The notes below the pieces were generated by a model. That model ran no database searches and had not been told where the DNA came from. It saw only the letters and a list, made by a program, of their open reading frames with translations. Source: Psychroserpens algicola (GTDB lineage Bacteria; Bacteroidota; Bacteroidia; Flavobacteriales; Flavobacteriaceae). From it: a stretch of DNA of 64,000 nucleotides. The translations under genes were made by a program, and so were the position numbers. Where the stretch lies: the NCBI RefSeq assembly GCF_014526325.1, contig NZ_JACNMJ010000005.1:1-64000 (forward strand), in the 5' to 3' direction. Below are positions 42,736 to 51,880 of this stretch, in pieces (the stretch's first letter is position 1; each line of letters begins with the position of its first letter).

Positions 42736-45588
42736 CTATTTGCTCAAATACATTTTACGTCTGGAATACAAGTTATAAAATTCATCATCTTTTAAACTAT
42801 CAATAAATAGAATACTTTCGCCTGTACTTTTCATCTCAGGCCCCAGCTTTTTATTAACATTAGGAAATTTATTAAATGAAAATACTGGTTGCTTGATAGC
42901 ATATCCTTTCAACTGAGGGTTGAAATCAAAATCAGTAACTTTCTTTTCACCTAACATCACCTTTGTAGCGTAATTAACATAAGGCTCACCATAAGCTTTT
43001 GCAATAAAAGGCACAGTTCTCGATGCTCTTGGGTTTGCCTCAATGATATACACCATATCATCTTTTATAGCGAATTGAATATTAATTAAACCAACCGTTT
43101 TTAATGCTAAGGCAATCTTTCGGGTATGGTCTTTAATTTGCTGCATCACAAATTCTCCCAAATTAAATGGAGGCAATGTCGCATTACTGTCACCTGAATG
43201 AATACCGCAAGGCTCAATATGTTCCATAATACCAATGATATAAACATTTTCGCCATCACAAATGGCATCAGCTTCGGCTTCAATAGCACCATCGAGATAA
43301 TGATCTAACAGTAATTGATTCCCTGGCATTCTGCGGAGTAAATCGACCACATGCTCTTCAAGTTCTTCTTTATTAATCACAATCTTCATCCCTTGACCTC
43401 CGAGAACGTAAGATGGTCTTACCAGTATTGGAAAGTCTAATACATCTGCGATAGCAGCTGCTTCATCTGCGGTTGTTGCAATATCAAATTGTGGATAAGG
43501 AATATTATTTTCTTTTAAAAGATTTGAGAACAATCCTCTATCTTCAGCTAAATCCAAAGACTGGTATGTAGTTCCGATAATTTTAATTCCATACCGATCT
43601 AACTTTTCAGCAAGTTTTAAGGCCGTTTGACCTCCTAGTTGAACAATGACACCTTCAGGTTTTTCATGTCTAATAATGTCATAAATATGCTCCCAGAACA
43701 CAGGTTCAAAGTACAGTTTATCAGCAATATCAAAATCTGTTGAAACAGTTTCAGGGTTACAGTTAATCATAATCGTTTCATAACCGCATTCTGATGCTGC
43801 TAAAACGCCGTGAACACAGCAGTAATCGAACTCAATCCCTTGTCCGATTCGGTTTGGACCAGAACCTAGTACGATAATTTTTTTCTTATCGGAGACGATA
43901 CTTTCATTTGCAGAGAATTTTCCACCTTCAGAATCTTCCACTTCATTTTCGAATGTCGAATAGTAATATGGTGTTTCTGCTCTAAACTCAGCAGCACAAG
44001 TATCAACTAATTTATAAACACGGTTGATATGTAATTCATCACGTTTATTATAGACCTGACTTTCTAAACATTTAAGCATGTGCGCAATTTGGCGATCTCC
44101 ATAACCTTTTTGCTTTGCTTCCAGTAATAAGTCACGTTCAATAGTATCAATTGTATAAGTGGAAATTTCCTTTTCTAATTCATGGAGTTCTTCATATTGT
44201 TTTAAGAACCACATATCAATTTTAGTAATTTCATGAATTCTACTCAATGGAATTCCCATTTGAATCGCATCGTAAATTGCGAATACACGATCCCAGCTGG
44301 CATAAGTAAGTTTATCTATAATTTGCTGGTAATCTTTATACCCTTTTCCATCGGCTCCTAATCCGTTACGTTTAATTTCGAGTGATTGTGTGGCTTTGTG
44401 TAAGGCTTCCTGAAATGAACGTCCGATAGCCATCACCTCACCTACAGCTTTCATCTGTAAGCCCAGTTGTCTGTCTGATCCTTCAAATTTATCGAAATTC
44501 CATCGAGGAATCTTCACCACAACATAATCTAAAGTTGGTTCAAATAAGGCCGAAGTAGAACCTGTAATTTGATTACTTAATTCGTCTAGTGTATATCCTA
44601 TAGCCAGTTTAGCTGCCACTTTTGCAATTGGATATCCTGTTGCTTTACTTGCTAAAGCCGATGAACGTGATACACGCGGATTAATTTCAATCGCAATAAT
44701 TTCTTCTTCCTCATCTGGACTAACAGCAAACTGTACATTACATCCACCTGCAAAATCACCAATACTACGCATCATATGAATAGCCATATCACGCATTCTC
44801 TGGAAGGTTTTATCTGAGAGTGTCATTGCTGGAGCCACAGTAATTGAGTCTCCTGTATGGATACCCATTGGGTCCATATTTTCTATGGTACATATAATAA
44901 CAACGTTATCATTTTTATCTCTGAGTAATTCTAATTCGTATTCTTTCCAGCCAATTAAAGCCTTATCAATCATAACTTCGTGAATTGGAGACACTTCCAA
45001 ACCACGAGTTAGTAATTCATCAAAATCTTCTTCTTTATACACGAAAGACGCACCTGCTCCTCCTAAAGTGTAAGAGGCTCTAATCACTAAAGGAAAACCA
45101 AACTCTTGAGCAATTTCTTTTCCTTTTAAATAAGAATTAGCAGTTGCTTGTGGTGCCATACCAACACCAATTTTTAGCATTAATTCTCTAAATTGTTCTC
45201 TATCTTCAGTAATATTAATCGCATCAATATCGACACCTATAATATCGACATCAAAATCTGCCCAAATTCCTTTATCATCTGCTTCAATGCATAAGTTTAA
45301 GGCTGTTTGCCCTCCCATTGTTGGTAAAACAGCATCAATTTGAGGATGTTCTTTTAAGATTTTAATTATAGATTTAGTTGTCAGTGGTAACAGATACACA
45401 TGGTCTGCCATGGTAGGATCTGTCATAATAGTTGCTGGATTAGAATTGATTAAGATGGTTTCAATTCCATCTTCACGGAGCGAACGAAGCGCTTGTGTTC
45501 CTGAGTAATCAAATTCGCAGGCCTGTCCGATAATAATAGGACCAGAACCAATAATAAGGATCGATTTTAATTTTTCGTTTTTTGGCAT
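42736..45588 (-). CDS. carB: carbamoyl-phosphate synthase large subunit lacking the allosteric domain
   Basis: A 950-residue enzyme making carbamoyl phosphate for pyrimidines and arginine. Both ATP-grasp halves are present: the first from SILIIGSGPIIIGQACEFDYSG, the second from IIVLGSGPNRIGQGIEFDYC near residue 560, each with GGQTALKL or GGQTALNL and IEINPRVSRSSALASKATG-type motifs. E. coli CarB is 1073 residues; here the protein ends soon after GPEMKSTGESILF, where the MGS-like regulatory domain would begin. Loss of that domain implies no UMP/IMP/ornithine control of the usual kind. It follows rpmH, with a terminator between. Confidence 0.95.
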   Translation of the reverse strand: MPKNEKLKSILIIGSGPIIIGQACEFDYSGTQALRSLREDGIETILINSNPATIMTDPTMADHVYLLPLTTKSIIKILKEHPQIDAVLPTMGGQTALNLCIEADDKGIWADFDVDIIGVDIDAINITEDREQFRELMLKIGVGMAPQATANSYLKGKEIAQEFGFPLVIRASYTLGGAGASFVYKEEDFDELLTRGLEVSPIHEVMIDKALIGWKEYELELLRDKNDNVVIICTIENMDPMGIHTGDSITVAPAMTLSDKTFQRMRDMAIHMMRSIGDFAGGCNVQFAVSPDEEEEIIAIEINPRVSRSSALASKATGYPIAKVAAKLAIGYTLDELSNQITGSTSALFEPTLDYVVVKIPRWNFDKFEGSDRQLGLQMKAVGEVMAIGRSFQEALHKATQSLEIKRNGLGADGKGYKDYQQIIDKLTYASWDRVFAIYDAIQMGIPLSRIHEITKIDMWFLKQYEELHELEKEISTYTIDTIERDLLLEAKQKGYGDRQIAHMLKCLESQVYNKRDELHINRVYKLVDTCAAEFRAETPYYYSTFENEVEDSEGGKFSANESIVSDKKKIIVLGSGPNRIGQGIEFDYCCVHGVLAASECGYETIMINCNPETVSTDFDIADKLYFEPVFWEHIYDIIRHEKPEGVIVQLGGQTALKLAEKLDRYGIKIIGTTYQSLDLAEDRGLFSNLLKENNIPYPQFDIATTADEAAAIADVLDFPILVRPSYVLGGQGMKIVINKEELEEHVVDLLRRMPGNQLLLDHYLDGAIEAEADAICDGENVYIIGIMEHIEPCGIHSGDSNATLPPFNLGEFVMQQIKDHTRKIALALKTVGLINIQFAIKDDMVYIIEANPRASRTVPFIAKAYGEPYVNYATKVMLGEKKVTDFDFNPQLKGYAIKQPVFSFNKFPNVNKKLGPEMKSTGESILFIDSLKDDEFYNLYSRRKMYLSK

Positions 45589-45631
45589 GTCAATTTTTTA
45601 AGAGTTCAAAAATAGGTAACATATAGGTACA

Positions 45632-45664
45632 AAAAAAGGCGTTACACCTAAGTAACACCTTTAA
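45632..45664 (-). terminator. rho-independent terminator after rpmH
   Basis: AAAGGCGTTAC (45635-45645) and GTAACACCTTT (45652-45662) pair with one mismatch. On the minus strand a T-run of seven follows. It would end rpmH transcripts or lower carB read-through. Confidence 0.8.
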
Positions 45665-45685
45665 AATATTAACAATTGTTAATCA

Positions 45686-45847
45686 TTATCTTTTATGTCT
45701 AGTTTCAGTTGATACAGACAATTTCTTTCTTCCTTTAGCTCTTCTACGCGCTAAAACTTTTCTTCCATTTACAGAAGCCATTCTTTCTCTAAAACCGTGC
45801 TTATTTCTTCTCTTTCTTTTTGACGGTTGAAACGTTCTTTTTGGCAT
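45686..45847 (-). CDS. rpmH: 50S ribosomal protein L34
   Basis: A 53-residue, very basic protein starting [19 protein letters not shown], with [20 protein letters not shown] in the middle, all typical of L34. It is slightly longer at the C-terminus than E. coli L34 (46 residues). A good -33/-7 promoter precedes it. It lies upstream of carB rather than next to rnpA, an order I recall as common in this family. Confidence 0.96.
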   Translation of the reverse strand: MPKRTFQPSKRKRRNKHGFRERMASVNGRKVLARRRAKGRKKLSVSTETRHKR

Positions 45848-45913
45848 TGTCTTATATTTTTAAAAACTAATATTCTTTTTTTGTTGTTTTAAACTGTTCT
45901 TAAAACTGCGTGC

Positions 45914-45943
45914 AAATATACAAAGACTTTTTACTTTGCCAAG
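45914..45943 (-). promoter_or_regulatory. promoter of rpmH
   Basis: On the minus strand TTG (45943-45941) and TATATTTG (45921-45914) are separated by exactly 19 nt, an excellent match to the Bacteroidota consensus. The ATG is about 65 bp downstream. Confidence 0.75.
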
Positions 45944-46044
45944 CCTAAAATAAAAATTATTTTCAGTTATTTATATCCATACATTTACTGGTCGCTAATT
46001 GACAAAAAATTAGTTTCTTTGTAAATTCAAACATTTACTAAAAA

Positions 46045-46947
46045 ATGAAGTCAATTTTATCAATAGTTTTAGTTACTTTTTTAGCAACTACAAATCTCGC
46101 AATAGCGCAAAGTCATTTAGCTTACCATTTAAAGGTAGGTGATAAATTTAAAGTATTTCAAGTTGCAGAGCAGGATATTGTTCAAAACATGAATGCCTCT
46201 GAACACAACATAAAAAATTTAATTGAAGGCGATTACACCTTTACAGTTGAACATGTAAACGACAGTTTATATGGTATTAAATTTAGATATGATCGTTTTA
46301 AAATGGTTATGACTTCTAATATGATTGGTGAAATCATGTCTATTAATACAAACGACTCCATTGCTGACGATGATATTGAAGGCAAGATTTTTTCAAAAAT
46401 TATTGCCAGCGATTTACATATGGAAATGTATAAAAATGGAAAAATAAAGTCTATTAAAGGTTCAGAAATCTTAATTGATAATATGATCAATGCTGCTGGT
46501 GACTTTGATGATTTTACAAAAGAACTCATGAAAGAATCTATGAGAAAAGAATTTAGCAACGAAAGCCTTGCTATGAGTTTTGAGCAAATGACTTATATAT
46601 ACCCTTCAAAGGACAGTAAAGCCAGTGATACGACCTGGACTAACAAATTTGAGGGTAAATTGACATCTGAAAACACTTGGACATTAGTGAGTACATCTGA
46701 TAAAGCTATTGCTATAAGTGGCGAAAGTGAAATTGCACTCAACACAACCGACAGTGATGTTGATATGCATTTAAAAGGACATATGACATCTAAAATATCA
46801 GTATCTCCTACAACTGGTTTTGCTCAGCAAATTAGTACAACTTCTACAGCCGAAGGTCATTCAGTCATGCACAATATGAATAGCCTAGAAGTTCCTACAT
46901 CAATTACTTCTAATATAAATTACAAAATAGAAAAACATGTTCAATAA
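46045..46947 (+). CDS. secreted protein of unknown function (DUF6263-like)
   Basis: A 300-residue protein with signal peptide (ATTNLAIAQ). The mature part is beta-rich with alternating patterns (YHLKVGDKFKVFQVAEQDI, TFTVEHVNDSLYGIKFRYDRF, LKGHMTSKISVSPTTGF). This fits a lipocalin-like or DUF6263-type beta barrel, the latter name from memory and tentative. Methionine is frequent. The end overlaps the next gene by 11 bp, so the two are probably co-translated. Confidence 0.7.
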   Translation: MKSILSIVLVTFLATTNLAIAQSHLAYHLKVGDKFKVFQVAEQDIVQNMNASEHNIKNLIEGDYTFTVEHVNDSLYGIKFRYDRFKMVMTSNMIGEIMSINTNDSIADDDIEGKIFSKIIASDLHMEMYKNGKIKSIKGSEILIDNMINAAGDFDDFTKELMKESMRKEFSNESLAMSFEQMTYIYPSKDSKASDTTWTNKFEGKLTSENTWTLVSTSDKAIAISGESEIALNTTDSDVDMHLKGHMTSKISVSPTTGFAQQISTTSTAEGHSVMHNMNSLEVPTSITSNINYKIEKHVQ

Positions 46948-47497
46948 AAACATAAAACTTGTTATTGCAGCATTAATTATAGCTTATGCCATTTATCAAT
47001 TTACTGAAGGTTATATAGGTAATGGTATCATGTTTATTTTACTGTCTTTAATATTTATTTTCCTTTATTTTAAAAATGAATTTATTCTACTTGCGTTTTT
47101 AAAGCTAAGAAAACAAGATTTTGAAGGCGCTAAAAACTGGCTAAATAAAATTAAAAACCCATCAAGTGCTCTTGTAAAAAAACAAGAAGGATATTACAAT
47201 TACCTTCATGGTGTTATGGTTGCACAAACCAATATGAACGATGCTGAAAAGTACTTTAAAAAGGCTTTAGGCTTAGGCTTATCTATGGATCATGATGTGG
47301 CAATGGCGAAATTAAATTTAGCCGGAATCGCATTTAGTAAACGCCGACCAATGGAAGCTAAACAGTTACTTAATGAAGCTCAAAAACTAGACAAAAGAGG
47401 TATTTTAACAGACCAGATCAAAATGATGAAAGACGGTATGAAAAGATCTCAAGGGCCTAAACAGCATTATGGCAACCGTAATATGCGTCGCAGATAA
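46937..47497 (+). CDS. membrane-anchored TPR-like protein
   Basis: A 186-residue protein with two N-terminal hydrophobic spans (about 8-24 and 29-54), then about two TPR-like helical hairpins (AKNWLNKIKNPSSALVKKQEGYYNYLHGV, AEKYFKKALGLGL, AKQLLNEAQKL). The C-terminus is basic (NRNMRRR). It overlaps the preceding secreted-protein gene by 11 bp. Possibly a scaffold at the inner membrane; partner unknown. Confidence 0.7.
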   Translation: MFNKNIKLVIAALIIAYAIYQFTEGYIGNGIMFILLSLIFIFLYFKNEFILLAFLKLRKQDFEGAKNWLNKIKNPSSALVKKQEGYYNYLHGVMVAQTNMNDAEKYFKKALGLGLSMDHDVAMAKLNLAGIAFSKRRPMEAKQLLNEAQKLDKRGILTDQIKMMKDGMKRSQGPKQHYGNRNMRRR

Positions 47498-47602
47498 AAA
47501 CCTCAAACACCGTCAGTTAACGATTTTAATTGACTGTTTTATTCTTTTCTCTATTAATATTACCGTTTAACGACTATTTTTCAGTAGCAATAATAACGCT
47601 CA

Positions 47603-47610
47603 TAGCTTTG
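47603..47610 (+). promoter_or_regulatory. candidate -7 element
   Basis: TAGCTTTG matches TAnnTTTG, 22 bp before the ATG at 47633. Confidence 0.4.
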
Positions 47611-47632
47611 TCTAAAATAATAAATCTTAGAC

Positions 47633-48319
47633 ATGCGACTGTGTTTGACCATTTTTTCGTTTTTATTTACGTTTTTAGCTTTTTCTCAAGAGCCTAAGAT
47701 GTATTTTGAGCATGAAATATCTAAACATCTAAAACGTTACAAAGTAAAATCTGAAATTGCCTTACAATATGGCAATAGAGACTATGCAGAATTTCTATTT
47801 GACTCATTAGTTGACAACCATCTAAAGTTTAGTTACATTTCAGAAATGGCTTTAAAAAAAGTTAATGGAGGCACATTAAACACATCAAAAATCGATAATG
47901 CTTTCCTACTAATTACCAAATCACCTTGGGAGCAAATTGATGAGAAAGAAATTGAAGCCATTAATAAAATGTCTAAGATGTATAAAGGTCAAATTGATAT
48001 TGTCATTTTATTCTGGACTTCAAAATCTATTGCTAAAAAACGTAGCAGTGCCTTTAATTCTCTAGTTACGGTTACCTATGTTGATGAACGTAAAAACAGA
48101 GACAACCATATCATAAAGCCTTATAAACATTCTTTTGGTGCTCCTGCCTGTTTTTTCATTTCAGAAAATAAGCAATTACTCAACATCGATAAGAAATTTA
48201 CAATTAATCTTACAAAAGATGATTCACAAGTGGCCTTTGATACGGCACATCAGCAAATCAAATTGATTCTTTTTGAGGATCAAAAAACTACGGAAGGTAT
48301 TATCACAACAATACATTAA
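47633..48319 (+). CDS. secreted thioredoxin-fold-like protein without a CxxC motif
   Basis: A 228-residue exported protein (signal peptide ends near LAFSQ). The C-terminal half reads like a thioredoxin-type domain: IDIVILFWTSKS at the place of the active-site strand and helix, and FGAPACFFISENKQLL at the cis-Pro loop. The usual cysteine pair is replaced by TSKS. The only cysteine of the mature protein is the one in PACF. It is convergent with the cardiolipin synthase gene across 1 bp. Redox activity is unlikely. A binding or structural role is inferred. Confidence 0.6.
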   Translation: MRLCLTIFSFLFTFLAFSQEPKMYFEHEISKHLKRYKVKSEIALQYGNRDYAEFLFDSLVDNHLKFSYISEMALKKVNGGTLNTSKIDNAFLLITKSPWEQIDEKEIEAINKMSKMYKGQIDIVILFWTSKSIAKKRSSAFNSLVTVTYVDERKNRDNHIIKPYKHSFGAPACFFISENKQLLNIDKKFTINLTKDDSQVAFDTAHQQIKLILFEDQKTTEGIITTIH

Positions 48320-48320
48320 G

Positions 48321-49775
48321 TTATAACATTGGAGCCCAAAGCCTGCTGAAAGACTCTTTGAGTTTATCAAACCTTGGTCGCTTTACCCAATCTTCAGGAT
48401 TAATGATTTCTGAATCTTCGAGGTCTTCAAGAAATTTAGCTTTTAACAATTTGCTTTGTTCGATATCGTACATTAAGGCATTAATTTCAAAGTTAATATT
48501 GAAACTTCTATTGTCAAAATTACAAGTACCAATGGTTGAAAACACTTCATCAACAACCATAGTTTTAGCGTGAACAAATCCTTTTGAATAACGATAAATT
48601 TGTACACCAGCCTCCATAAGTGGTTCTAAAAATGAATTTGTCGCATGTTGTGCAATCCAACTGTCAGAATTTTTCGGAACAATCAATTTAACATCTACTC
48701 CTATTTTTGCAGCGATTTGCATAGCAGTTACAACCTGATCATTAGGAATAAAATAAGGTGTTGTGATATAAATATAGTGCTCGGCATTATTGATTGCTGT
48801 TAATATAGCCTCCATGATATTTGCCCAGTCTGTATCAGGACCACTTGCTGCTATTTGAATTGCAACGTCTTTTTCACATATGGTTTCTGGAAAGTAACTG
48901 TCTTTAATTTCTATGGAGGCTTCAGTTACGAAATCCCATGTTGTTAAAAAGTGAAATTGTAATACTTTAACGGCTTCGCCATAAATTCTTAAATGTGTAT
49001 CTCTCCAATATAATGTAGAGCTTTCATTATTTACATAATTATCAGAAATATTGATTCCTCCTACATATCCAATTTCACCATCAATGACTGCTATTTTTCT
49101 ATGGTTTCTGTAATTAGACTTTCCGGTTAAACTAGAAAAAAGAACAGGCATAAAAGGAAAATGCTCTACACCACTTTCATTTAATCGTTGTTTCATTTTT
49201 GAAGTCAGTTTACTACCTACATCATCATAACTCATTTTGACCTCTACACCATTTCTCGCCTTTTCACACAAAACGTCTAACACCTTTGTACCAATGGTAT
49301 CATCTTTTATGATATAATATTCTATATGTATATGTTTTGTAGCATTATTTAAGTCGGTTAAGAGCCTTTCAAATTTAACTTCACCATTAAACAATATATC
49401 AACCTCATTTCTAACAGTTAAAGGTGAACGTTCACTTGCCCTAAGGAGTTTTACAAGTTTAATTTTATCATCCAATTTCTCATTGATTTTCCTCAAATCC
49501 TTGCCCTCCATTTTCATGCTTTTACTCGCAGATTGAATAATGTTGGAATTGATGATATGCTTTCTATTAAAAATTTTGGTCTTACGGTATTGTTGACCAA
49601 ACAAGTAATAAATAATAAGACCAAAAAAAGGAAACAGTGCTAAAATAATAATATAGGAAACTGTCTTGGTTGGATTTATATTTTTCAATAAAACCGTTAC
49701 AATAGCAGATATTGCTAATGCATAGTTAGCAATTATTAGAATTGACCAGAAATGATCTTTTATAAAATCTATCAT
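48321..49775 (-). CDS. cls: cardiolipin synthase (phospholipase D family)
   Basis: A 484-residue membrane enzyme with two N-terminal transmembrane spans (about 10-30 and 40-60) and two HKD catalytic motifs: His225-Lys227-Asp232 in HRKIAVID and His402-Lys404-Asp409 in HAKTMVVD. It condenses two phosphatidylglycerol molecules to cardiolipin. The start overlaps the stop of the lytic transglycosylase gene by one base (TAATG), implying coupled expression of an envelope pair. Confidence 0.93.
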   Translation of the reverse strand: MIDFIKDHFWSILIIANYALAISAIVTVLLKNINPTKTVSYIIILALFPFFGLIIYYLFGQQYRKTKIFNRKHIINSNIIQSASKSMKMEGKDLRKINEKLDDKIKLVKLLRASERSPLTVRNEVDILFNGEVKFERLLTDLNNATKHIHIEYYIIKDDTIGTKVLDVLCEKARNGVEVKMSYDDVGSKLTSKMKQRLNESGVEHFPFMPVLFSSLTGKSNYRNHRKIAVIDGEIGYVGGINISDNYVNNESSTLYWRDTHLRIYGEAVKVLQFHFLTTWDFVTEASIEIKDSYFPETICEKDVAIQIAASGPDTDWANIMEAILTAINNAEHYIYITTPYFIPNDQVVTAMQIAAKIGVDVKLIVPKNSDSWIAQHATNSFLEPLMEAGVQIYRYSKGFVHAKTMVVDEVFSTIGTCNFDNRSFNINFEINALMYDIEQSKLLKAKFLEDLEDSEIINPEDWVKRPRFDKLKESFSRLWAPML

Positions 49776-50719
49776 TAAGGTTTAACAGAGTAATAGCCTT
49801 CTTTTGGAATTTCAATAAAATATGTTTTCCTTGAGGCATTATTGAGTTTAGGTTCTCTTAACCACGGATTATGAATTTTTAATATTTTATAATTGATTCC
49901 ATAGCGTTGTGCAAATTTTGTAAAATCAGACACAGCGGTATCGACTTCTACTTTATACGTTGGAATTGTTTTGTACAAATCCTGACTTGTAAAATTAAAA
50001 CCGTACTGTTTTGGGTTGCTTAGTATTTCTTTTAACGCTACTATTCTAAACAAATAACGTCCAGTTTCTTCACCAAGTAACAAATCGTAATAATTGGATA
50101 CACCTTGTTCTTTTAAACGTCTGGAAATTCCTGCATTACCAGCATTGTATGCAGCAGCAGCTAAGGTCCATGAGCCTAATTGTTCTTTTGATTTTAACAA
50201 ATATTTACAAGCTACCTCAGTTGCCATTTCAAGGTTATAACGTTCGTCAACATTTTTATTAACTTCCAAGCCATTTTCACGCCCTGTTGCAGGCATAATT
50301 TGCCAAACACCTCTTGCTCCAGCAGGAGACACAGCATTTGTGAGTCCGCTTTCTATAACAGCCAAATACTTAAAATCTTCAGGCACACCATTCTTTTTCA
50401 AGATAGGTTCTATAATGGGAAAGTACTTCTCGGCACGCTTAAACATTAATAATCCATTAGATTGCCAGTAGGTATTTACTAACAATTCACGATCCATACG
50501 TTCTAAAATATCTGGATCCTCTAATGGCACTTCTTCTCCTGCAAAATTTAAATCATCAGGAACTGAAAGCGCATATACATTATAATCGTTGATTAATTTT
50601 GGTTGTTCGACAACCTCTTTATCTGAAGGTACTTTTTCTTCAGCTTGCACTGCAAAAATAAATAGCCCAGATACACATATTAAACCAATTGCTGCTAAAA
50701 TATTTTTTATCGTCTTCAT
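49775..50719 (-). CDS. lytic transglycosylase, SLT domain
   Basis: A 314-residue exported protein with a signal peptide or anchor (about 7-26). The SLT domain has the catalytic Glu123 in AVIESGLTNAVSPAGARG, followed by VWQIMPATGRE and AYNAGNAGISRRL. It cleaves peptidoglycan glycan strands to anhydromuropeptides. It is shorter than MltD and has no LysM repeats in the usual place; the C-terminal segment (YGINYKILKIHNPWL) looks like a remnant LysM-like module. It is co-translated with cls. Confidence 0.9.
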   Translation of the reverse strand: MKTIKNILAAIGLICVSGLFIFAVQAEEKVPSDKEVVEQPKLINDYNVYALSVPDDLNFAGEEVPLEDPDILERMDRELLVNTYWQSNGLLMFKRAEKYFPIIEPILKKNGVPEDFKYLAVIESGLTNAVSPAGARGVWQIMPATGRENGLEVNKNVDERYNLEMATEVACKYLLKSKEQLGSWTLAAAAYNAGNAGISRRLKEQGVSNYYDLLLGEETGRYLFRIVALKEILSNPKQYGFNFTSQDLYKTIPTYKVEVDTAVSDFTKFAQRYGINYKILKIHNPWLREPKLNNASRKTYFIEIPKEGYYSVKP

Positions 50720-50760
50720 AATTCTTTTTTTTATAAATGTATAAAATTAAATGATTGCTT

Positions 50761-51429
50761 TCAAGCGTCTTGCAGGATTAGTTTTGGTAAATTTTCGTTA
50801 AACCATTTATATTTATTGATGACCATTATATGAGAACCGCCTTTTAAAACAATACAATTTCCAGTACATGAATGTGGAAAAACAGCATCCTTATCTCCAT
50901 GAATATAGATGGCATCTTTATTAGGTTCGTCCTGATCCCATTCAATCACATTCTCAATAGCCCAATCCAAATAGTGTTTATCACTAACAGATAAATATTT
51001 CTTATACAATTCTATACGTTTAGAAATGGTTTCACCAAAAGCATATTTTGCTAAAAAATCGATATTACTAACTAACTGTGTAGGCAATAATTTATAAGCT
51101 TTTGTGTACTTCATAACTTTCATTCGCTTTGGTAACTCATGCTTAGACTTTACACTAGACACTACAAACAGTTTTCTCAATTGTATATGTTTACTCATTT
51201 CCTGAACCAAAATACCACCAAAAGAAACCCCTAACAACACGATATTATCATGTTTTATGTGCAAAATCATACGTTTAGCATAGGACTCTAGAGATTCATT
51301 TTTTACAGGAATCATCCACTCTAACCAATGAATTTGAAATTGATCTTCAGGAAGTTTTATGTATTCAAATATACTAGGGTTTGCAGCCATTCCCGGCATT
51401 AAATACACATGTATAATTTCTTGTTCCAT
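50761..51429 (-). CDS. alpha/beta hydrolase
   Basis: A 222-residue compact hydrolase. The nucleophile elbow GVSFGG places Ser69. The acid is likely Asp179 or Asp181 in YIHGDKDAVFPH. The general base is His200 in KGGSHIMVI. There is no signal peptide, so it is cytosolic. Substrate unknown; small carboxylesters are the default guess. Two minus-strand -7 elements lie upstream, back to back with the promoter of the plus-strand GNAT gene. Confidence 0.8.
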   Translation of the reverse strand: MEQEIIHVYLMPGMAANPSIFEYIKLPEDQFQIHWLEWMIPVKNESLESYAKRMILHIKHDNIVLLGVSFGGILVQEMSKHIQLRKLFVVSSVKSKHELPKRMKVMKYTKAYKLLPTQLVSNIDFLAKYAFGETISKRIELYKKYLSVSDKHYLDWAIENVIEWDQDEPNKDAIYIHGDKDAVFPHSCTGNCIVLKGGSHIMVINKYKWFNENLPKLILQDA

Positions 51430-51473
51430 AAGTGTTTAAAGTAATTAGTCTTTAATATCTATGATATTTTTCG

Positions 51474-51481
51474 TAAATTTG
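51474..51481 (+). promoter_or_regulatory. candidate -7 element of the mini-GNAT gene
   Basis: TAAATTTG matches TAnnTTTG, 64 bp before the ATG at 51546. It forms a divergent pair with minus-strand elements at 51487-51504. Confidence 0.45.
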
Positions 51482-51486
51482 CACTA

Positions 51487-51504
51487 CAAAACTATGCAAA
51501 AGTA
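51487..51504 (-). promoter_or_regulatory. two candidate -7 elements for the alpha/beta hydrolase
   Basis: On the minus strand TACTTTTG (51504-51497) and TAGTTTTG (51494-51487) both match TAnnTTTG. Either could drive the hydrolase gene starting at 51429. Confidence 0.45.
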
Positions 51505-51545
51505 TAGTTCCACCCTACCGACCATTGAATTAAATACAAATTATT

Positions 51546-51842
51546 ATGATTGATGCTGCTGAATTAACAGACAATGACTTTTTACGCCAATTCGAATTAA
51601 AAGTAGACGGTAAATTAGCAAAAATTGAATACTCTCTTCAAGATCGAAAGATTTTTTTAACCAAACTTATTATTCCTGACGGAATATCCAATGATGACTT
51701 TGAAGAAGAGTTTTTAACGCTTGTTTTTGAAAACATTTCTGAACGCAATATAAGTGTCGTTCCTACCAGTCCTGAAATTGCAAAATTTATCAGGCGTCAC
51801 AGAAAATATAAAAAGATGCTACCTGTAGGCATCAGGATATAA
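51546..51842 (+). CDS. small GNAT-like acetyltransferase domain protein (YidJ/Gcn5-related)
   Basis: A 98-residue protein matching the short GNAT-related family (YidJ-like). The N-terminal strands (FELKVDGKLAKIEYSLQDRKIFLTKL) and the C-terminal VVPTSPEIAKFIRRHRKYKKML motif are typical. The family binds acetyl-CoA in solved members, but the substrate is unknown. It is free-standing, followed directly by a strong terminator. Confidence 0.85.
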   Translation: MIDAAELTDNDFLRQFELKVDGKLAKIEYSLQDRKIFLTKLIIPDGISNDDFEEEFLTLVFENISERNISVVPTSPEIAKFIRRHRKYKKMLPVGIRI

Positions 51843-51844
51843 AT

Positions 51845-51880
51845 AAAAAAAATCCGAAGTTTAATGCTTCGGATTTTTTT
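51845..51880. terminator. bidirectional rho-independent terminator
   Basis: AATCCGAAG (51851-51859) pairs with CTTCGGATT (51867-51875), with A and T runs outside. It lies between the converging mini-GNAT and lipocalin-like genes. The stem is almost the same as that at 52512-52543. Confidence 0.9.
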
